The notes below the pieces were generated by a model that saw nothing but the letters and a program-made list of their open reading frames with translations, had not been told where the DNA came from and made no database searches. Source: Siphlonurus alternatus (lineage: Eukaryota; Arthropoda; Insecta; Ephemeroptera; Siphlonuridae). Taken from it: DNA of 64,000 nucleotides. Shown one piece after another: positions 57,444 to 64,000 of this stretch. The position numbers and the translations under genes are program-made. Every line of letters begins with the position of its first letter. Within the stretch, counting starts at the first letter, position 1. The stretch spans positions 24,534,069 through 24,598,068 of the forward strand of contig OX463788.1 in assembly GCA_949825025.1 (NCBI GenBank). Reading direction: 5' to 3'.

Positions 57444-58147
57444 AGGCCCTATGACCATTTCACAGTATTAAGTCCACAGTTAGTATTGCCTCAGTATGAT
57501 ACGGCTGCATAAAAAAAATTGTTCCAGCAGCAATAATATCAGAGATAATAGCCGATGAAAAGGCACCTGTGACGTCATTTGTACCCATTCTGCGGCGACG
57601 GTATAGGAAAATCCCTGCAAAAGATAGGTTTACTCTAGCTGCAACCATGGACATAATTTTAATTCTGGAATGTTGAAATTTTACCAGGGCAGTCTTGATA
57701 GTATTTGTCAAGTATCCTGAAAGAATTTTGTTGTTGACATTCACACAGACTGAATTATTGCAGTAGCAAGATAAGCCAAAAATTTAACATTGTTTCCCTA
57801 TGCAACATTTTTCTCTTCTTGCTACTGCATTAAGTCAGTCTGTGTGAATGTCAACAACAAAATTCTTTCAGGATATTTGACAAATACTATCAAGACTGCC
57901 CTGGTAAAATTTCAACATTCCAGAATTGAAATTAAGTCCGTGGTTGCAGAGTGAGCCTATCTTTTGCAGGGATTTTCCTGTACCGTCGCCGCAGAATGGG
58001 TACAAATGACGTCACAGGTGCCTTTTCATCGGCTATTATCTCTGATATTATTGCTGCAGGAACAATTTTTTTATGCAGCCGTATCATACTGAGGCAATAT
58101 TACCTGTGGACTTAATACTTAATACTGTGAAATGGTCATATAGGCCT
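57444..58147. mobile_element. Long palindromic TTAA-flanked MITE, family D
   Basis: The termini AGGCCCTATGACCATTTCAC and its complement are flanked by TTAA at 57440-57443 and 58148-58151. The arms of about 330 bp are nearly identical (for example TGACGTCATTTGTACCCATT against AATGGGTACAAATGACGTCA). The unpaired centre is short, about 57775-57820. The 94-residue open frame on the minus strand falls in one arm and is not conserved in the other. Confidence 0.9.
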
Positions 58148-58419
58148 TTAAACTAAATATTATATTAAATAACTTTATGAGTTTATTGACATTATTTAAT
58201 ATAATGTAATTATCAAGTGTTAACTATTTTTTTGTATACCTGTTTATGTATGTCTATATTTATAATTATATATTTCACGTAATATATAGTGTGTGTTTGT
58301 GTGTGTATATTATAATAATATACACACACAAACACACACTATTTATTATTATATATACATATATAATGTGCCACTCAAAGATATTTATATACCTCCATTT
58401 GAGTGGCATAAAACAGGTA

Positions 58420-59333
58420 TCCGGAGAACTCGGAGCGGGGGCAACTGGGAGCCGGACGGCTCGGAGCCAAACGTGTTTGCTAGGACAACTCGGAGCGTGG
58501 ACAACTCGGAGCGCGGACAACCCGGAGCACGGACAACTCGGAGCGCGGACATCCTGGAGCCATGGCAGGACAACTCGGAGCGCGGACAACTCGGAGCACG
58601 GACAACTCGGAGCCATGGTAGGACAACTCGGAGCGCGGACAACTCGGAGCGCGGACAACTCGGAGCAACGTATAATATACATATTCGGATCAATTTCAGC
58701 TATTTTCATCATAATGTCATTATCAATATTTCTCTGCGCATTATGCTTATAATGCGGATTGATAAAATGTTCAATCAGATAGGTGTCGTTTCCTTACCTG
58801 CCGGCCAAATATTAATATTTGAAATTAATATTTAATTTCAAATATTAGATACACAAGGAACTTTAAAACGACGAATGAGGTGGATAATTAAGTGGATAAA
58901 TTAAGTAGAAAAATATAATTATTAATTATAAATGGTTGCTATAGAATATTTTATGTGCATATAAGAATGCAGAGAAATATTGATAATGACATTATGATGA
59001 AAATGATTCCCGGACAACTCGGAGCGGGAGTTCTCCGGATACCGATGAAAATAGCTGAAATTGATCCGAATATGTATATTATACGTTGCTCCGAGTTGTC
59101 CGCGCTCCGAGTTGTCCGCGCTTCGAGTTGTCCGCGCTCCGAGTTGTCCGCGCTCCGAGTTGTCCGCGCTCCGAGTTGTCCTGCCATGGCTCCAGGATGT
59201 CCGCGCTCCGAGTTGTCCGTGCTCCGAGTTGTCCGCGCTCCGAGTTGTCCGCGCTCCGAGTTGTCCTAGCAAACACGTTTGGCTCCGAGCCGTCCGGCTC
59301 CCAGTTGCCCCTGCTCCGAGTTGTCCGGGAATC
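58420..59333. mobile_element. Fold-back element built of a 16-bp minisatellite in inverted arrays
   Basis: A direct array (58420-58671) of GCGCGGACAACTCGGA units faces an inverted array (about 59085-59333). The outer ends of both carry CAACTGGGAGCCGGACGG and GGAGCCAAACGTGTTTGC. The spacer is itself partly inverted. On the right it contains an extra GC-rich piece, CCCGGACAACTCGGAGCGGG, at 59009-59028, absent from the left half. All Arg/Ser/Glu-rich open frames here are products of the tandem unit. Confidence 0.85.
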
Positions 59334-61329
59334 CATAAAACAAGATGTTACAAGTCGTAAATGAAGTGTGAAAAGCAGCTATATTATAGGCATGGATTTT
59401 TACTAAAATGAATCGTGTTTCATGTTCTTTGTTATCTACGAGCCCAGCAGTGTGGCATTGGTATAGAATTATACATAAATATAAGATGATGTCACGGCCC
59501 TCACGGCTCTTTACTATAAGATTCCGAACGTTAATTGTTATAGACTCTTGATCCTGCTTATATACCTGATGATATAATACCTTGCCTAAGCCCATAAACA
59601 AGTTCGCTTTTATCCCTTAACAGTTTCAAACAACCAATTTAATTATATAATTAATGTTTTAAGAGTAATGACGTAGATTTGACCCGAGGGGAAGGTTTTG
59701 TGTTGACCTTTCTTTGCATAATAATTATATTTATTTATATAATAAAATTATTCATCCTATATAACTAAATTATATCATACTTGAGTTTGGTAATGTTATT
59801 TATAAAGATTTTGAAATCAATAATTGATAATTTAGAAATTTATTGATATTTAAGCAAAATGGTATGAGAATGAGATGTAATAAATTAATAAAGTAAATAA
59901 AACTATTAGGCTATGGGTCATATGTAAAACACTGGAGTATGGACAACAATAGAATATAGCACATCATGTAAAGAAAGCTTGATTGAAGCTTTTACATTAG
60001 TTCTCACGCAGCTCGATGTATTAGTGTACCAGGTATCGACGAGTGACGACGATAGACCACAAGACCACCAAGAGCTTGATATTTTTTTCTCCTCGTTCTC
60101 CATCCTCCTCTTCTCGCGTTTCTTTGCGTTTCATTCGCACCCGGATGTCCGGCATGCTAGCCAGCAGCAAGCACGCGGATCCAGCTAGCCTGCCTGCCTG
60201 CTTGCTGATTCGCGTGCAAGATAAAAAAAAATACACAAAGAACGGGGGGGGGAAAAAAAAAAGAATAAAATGAAGTTAAAGAAAAATGACGTCATATTGG
60301 GTTGCTGTTGTTGCATCCTATAATAATAATTGGTCCATGTTACCATCGCCTCGAGCTCTTTATAGTAGATAGGTGTGTGCACCTGCCCGCATGCCTACCA
60401 CTATATACAGTATTATAAGCTGACGATTTTGTGGAGCAAGCAAGCACATACATTATCATTAATGATTTTTCAATGTTCTATAGTATGTAATTAAGATTTG
60501 TAATTATCATCGTAACATAATAAATATGTATTATAACAGTATTAAAAATGTGATTGTAGGAAACAAATAGTTTATAGCTTGCACGGAAAAATATCACGTA
60601 CTAATATACCTCATCTTAATCTTAATCCAGACTATTAATGGATTATGTTGTTAGCAAGGAATTCCTCGTGACGTCATCCTGAAATCTTTTATATATAACT
60701 ATACTGTAGTTAGTAACCGTAAGGGAACGGGGGAACCACATGCAGGGTTACGTCATGAACACTCATATTATTTATTTGCACTCGCCGCAGCACTCGACTT
60801 CATGTCAAGCAAAGTAAAGAAAACTTTTCATAACCAGTTATTGATTTTTAAGCTTGAGGCGTTTATTTTCTAACAATTCATTTTTCTTGTAACCATGTAT
60901 ACACGTTAATTTACGCTTTTTAACTGAAGTACAGTCCCGGTCAAAAAGATGCCAATACTGCCATATAATACAATTATAAATATATAATGTGGGCGAATGT
61001 ATTGAAAAACAACATTTTATAATATATGTACCGTACGTACAATTAAAATAATAACTGCCACTATTATTATAGCTAACGTTATTTTTCACACTGCATGTGC
61101 CCCGCTACATAGTTCACATTCGTTCATGATTTCTTTCTATCTTCTTTTTTTTTACCTTTCTTTCATTTATTAAAAAAATCAGAGACATGTTTGGAGATTA
61201 TATCATTGCATTTTAGCAACATCATCGATATTTGCTTTGCTTTGTGTTGATATTTGCTCATAATATTCTTGGTCTGACAATGTTTTTTATATATAACAAT
61301 TAAGAATTATATACTGATATTATCTGAAG

Positions 61330-61382
<53 letters not shown>

Positions 61383-62395
61383 CATTTTATGGAAATTGCT
61401 AAATTAGTTGTATATTAGCTGGAACATTATTTATGACAATGTGCAATTTTTTGTTGTACTATAATAATGTTATGTTTTTTTGTTGTGTGATAGTGACTTT
61501 GATGATCTTTAACTTTTACTGTGATTATCTGACGTGCTTATATTGCTGTACAATCGAAAAGCAATAAATAATTATGAATTATGATAATTTTATATTTGCA
61601 ATGATTCCAATGAATAGTATATTATAGTGATCATTATTTAAGCTTCCAGGTCAGTTGATTGTTACACTCTAAAATCCACTGCAAGATAAACTAACCCTTA
61701 GACAGTATATTCTAATCCTATAAGATTAGTAGAGGAATGACAATGAATTTGTTGATGCATTGATGACTGTGGCTCTGTGGACCAAGCAGTCATTGCCCGC
61801 CCGTAAATATTCGAGTAAATGGAGTTCCACAATAACAGCTGCTTTACCTGAAACCTTCATTATGTTATAATTATAATATTAACTTTATGCCTGAAACTTA
61901 CGACGTCGGATTATATATTTATATACTGTATTAGTAAAAAATAATAATAATAATGAGTATGAGTTACACACAAAATGCTTGATAATTAATTTTGTAATTT
62001 GTTTTGTAAGAAATGAAAAATATTTTACTAGAAAAAGTGTAGTAATGCATTTTATACTTGAATTATTCTTCAGTCTTCAGTATAAGGTGGTTTGCTTGCT
62101 TTCACTCATAAATAAAGGAAAAAATGTATTGATGTAGGTTTTCACGGTGCGATGAATGTTGATTGCTATATTATAATAGGCAGATCTCTTTCGGGAACTC
62201 CGTGGCGGGTGTTGTTCTTCTCCTCGTGTTTTTTTTTTTTCTTTTTTTTCCCCGATCGAGAGAAAAAAAGTCAAACTCAATTTGCTTAGAAAATGTAAGC
62301 GTGTATATACAATAATGCATTTTTAATAAATTGATAAAATAAAAGGATTTATCATCGAGTTCAACGGAACTCCGGTGGTATTGGATTGTCGTAGC
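59334..62395. other. Intergenic sequence, no gene recognised
   Basis: Mostly AT-rich. 60020-60220 is GC-richer and contains a CTGCCTGC run. A (TA)n microsatellite occupies about 61328-61380. I cannot support a gene, RNA or repeat family here. Confidence 0.45.
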
Positions 62396-62399
62396 TTAA

Positions 62400-62610
62400 G
62401 GGTAAGGTAACACGGATTAGCTGACCCACTGCTAAAAAAATCCCACACATGAAAATTATGAACAAAAAAATTAAAATGTTCTCCTCTACATCCCGTATCA
62501 GTGGCTAAAATATCAGGTATACAAATTCGAGCTAGTTTTTTAGTTATAATAATGAATTTTTAATGTTGACTAATTTAACATGAAAGTTTGAGTTTTCCGT
62601 GTTAAAGTTT
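62400..62610. mobile_element. Family A MITE, half copy
   Basis: It starts after TTAA (62396-62399) with GGGTAAGGTAACACGGATTA and follows the left arm of family A (AAATATCAGGTATACAAATT, TTTAACATGAAAGTTTGAG) to the central loop. The right arm is missing. It is diverged from the three good copies. Confidence 0.75.
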
Positions 62611-62660
62611 ATATATAGGTAATATAGGTATATATATAATTATGTAGACTTACAATCACG

Positions 62661-62763
62661 ACGTTTACATGACAGTGTATAATGCGTATTCGTTGATGAC
62701 GGATAATGTTATTCTTACGAGGCGTTGTCAACGAATACGCATTAAACACCGTCATGTTAACGT
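62661..62763. mobile_element. 103-bp palindromic mini-MITE, family G, copy 2
   Basis: The arms ACGTTTACATGACAGTGTAT and the mirrored CACCGTCATGTTAACGT flank a loop, GGATAATGTTATTCTTACGA, the complement of the loop at 37386-37488. Same length as copy 1. Confidence 0.75.
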
Positions 62764-62774
62764 ATAGTGAATAT

Positions 62775-63110
62775 CTTCCAATTAGCCATGACTTTTTTCA
62801 GAATTTTTTAACCGTTGGTAATTTTATAATTAATTTAATAAAATGTGAATTTTGTATTCTTCCAATGTTAAATTTGTTGATTAGCATTGCAAAAAAAAAA
62901 AAATATATATAAATAAACGACAGATTTTTTTATTTATTTTTTTTTTTTTACTAAAACTTAATTTTTTTGGCTGTTTTTCTGAATTTTTCAAACCGTGGCG
63001 TTGATTGTAATTGATGAGCAATAAGAAGTTTGACAACACTCTAGAGGGACTGTAGTCACCTCCCACTCCTCCCGATTCGCATTACTAGTGCGCTACAGTG
63101 TTGCCACGTC
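62775..63110 (+). repeat. Dispersed repeat family R1, plus-strand copy
   Basis: Matches the complement of 8190-8560: AATTTTGTATTCTTCCAATG, GTTGATTGTAATTGATGAGC and AGAAGTTTGACAACACT are shared in the same order. Non-coding; class unknown. Confidence 0.6.
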
Positions 63111-63331
63111 ACTTTTGGGTGTGACCTTGAAAATCAAGATATAAATAAGAGCACACAGTCTATAGCTATATCAAAAGAGCTAGGTTGGGTTCACTACGCC
63201 TCCATAGACTGCGTGGCAACCTGATAACGCCTACAAACGAAGCAGGAATAAAGTTCGTGGTGTCATATATTCGTACTATACCTATACTTGTTTCAAATCC
63301 TAATGGCTTCTGCTATTGATAATGTTATAAT

Positions 63332-63512
63332 CAGGGGCGGATCCAGCCCGCGGCTTTGGGGGGGGGGCGGTGCCCTATCCCGCAATGTTAAATTTTGGAG
63401 TGGGAGGGGGGGCGATGGGTGAGGGGTGGTAATACCTTCAATGTATTTTGGGACCTTTTGGGGGGGGGGGGGGCGATCGCCCCCATCGCCCCCCCCCTTG
63501 GATCCGCGCCTG
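63332..63512. mobile_element. hAT-like MITE with exact 8-bp duplication
   Basis: The termini CAGGGGCGGATCCAG and TTGGATCCGCGCCTG are flanked by GTTATAAT at 63324-63331 and 63513-63520. The interior is G/C-rich with long G and C runs. It is 181 bp, the same family as 51213-51359. Overlapping Pro- and Gly-rich open frames are composition artefacts. Confidence 0.9.
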
Positions 63513-63520
63513 GTTATAAT

Positions 63521-64000
63521 GTAAGCCTCGGATGCACCCCCTCCCTCCACGCGCTGGTACGTACACCCCGGCCGAAATTACAAATTTTGTATGCTAAATT
63601 TTTTTTTCTTCACCATTGACCTTCAGCATTGACCCGTCATAGTATATTTTTTTTTCTTGATCCGCGTCTGATGCTGTCCATCCTAAATCCTTTTATGTAA
63701 AATTATAGCAAACACACCTATACTATAAAGAATATAAAATATGCCATGGCTTCATTAACAATAAAAATAATAAAATATATTTAAGACCAAATATGAGTAC
63801 ACGTATACGTCAGTCAATATTGTTTTTAAATGTTATATAGATAGCACTTCATACTTTCATTAAAATAATAGCAATAACCGCTCGTATCCGGTACGTACTC
63901 TATCAAGATAACTTTACGTATATCTGAGTTAGTGTAGATTTCGGTAAAAAAAAAAGTCAGCAGTCGATATGTGGAGATTTTAAGGCTGAAAATGTTGTGT
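63521..64000. other. Intergenic sequence to window end
   Basis: Contains TTGATCCGCGTCTG near 63658-63671, a diverged CTGGATCCGCGCCTG-type terminus without a partner. Otherwise AT-rich with nothing recognised. Confidence 0.45.

Noticed and set aside
58246..59364. Many overlapping frames of Arg-Thr-Thr-Arg-Ser or Ser-Cys-Pro repeats
   Set aside because: All six frames are partly open because of the 16-bp GC-rich unit; no start context, splice sites or conservation.
60021..60382. Overlapping frames near a GC-rich patch, considered as an exon
   Set aside because: No recognisable domain, no consistent splice signals and no preferred frame.
63293..63619. Pro- and Gly-rich open frames on both strands
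   Set aside because: They lie in G and C runs of a hAT-like MITE.

Overview
This is an AT-rich, intron-rich animal nuclear segment, probably from an arthropod. The evidence is GT-AG introns, abundant transposons, 5S-rRNA-derived and tRNA-derived SINEs, non-LTR retrotransposons and many microsatellites. The species cannot be fixed. The arthropod leaning rests on my recollection of how Unc-115-type villin headpieces look and is only moderate. There are no bacterial-style operons, no CRISPR arrays and no viral genes that I can support.

The one clear host gene is an actin-binding LIM protein (ABLIM / Unc-115 family) on the + strand, 5492-26611. I assembled 18 exon positions, one of them with two alternatives, and the splice phases join into one frame. 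They encode the end of LIM1, complete LIM2 to LIM4, the conserved ABLIM central segments and a C-terminal villin headpiece ending at a TAG at 26609-26611. The exon or exons carrying the start codon and most of LIM1 are not visible and probably lie left of the window. The most striking gene-level signal is a pair of duplicated alternative exons (16923-17008 and 17684-17766). Both begin with a V...PKPGYGL coding motif and share the same phases, and the reading frame requires exactly one of them: including both, or skipping both, creates an immediate stop.

Layout: 1-315 is the right part of a palindromic TTAA-flanked MITE. 320-3990 is a satellite with a period of about 170-180 bp, decaying toward its right edge and split by a hAT-like MITE with a perfect 8-bp target duplication. 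3990-5491 holds CpG-rich promoter-like patches. 5492-26611 is the ABLIM gene, whose introns carry MITEs, a SINE and a hAT element nested in another MITE. From 26612 to the end I see no further host gene. This part is a mosaic of MITEs, fold-back elements, 5S-derived SINEs, a tRNA-derived SINE, a 5'-truncated LINE with an 18-bp target duplication, decayed LINE remnants and long microsatellites.

Several insertions are nested and can be ordered in time from exact target-site duplications: hAT into a TA-flanked MITE, hAT into a 5S-SINE, a TA-flanked MITE into a TTAA-flanked MITE, and a SINE fragment into a LINE. At least four unrelated palindromic families are flanked by TTAA. Two large fold-back structures, one built of 16-bp subrepeats and one of GGG-T(n) blocks, are the least conventional repeats in the window.
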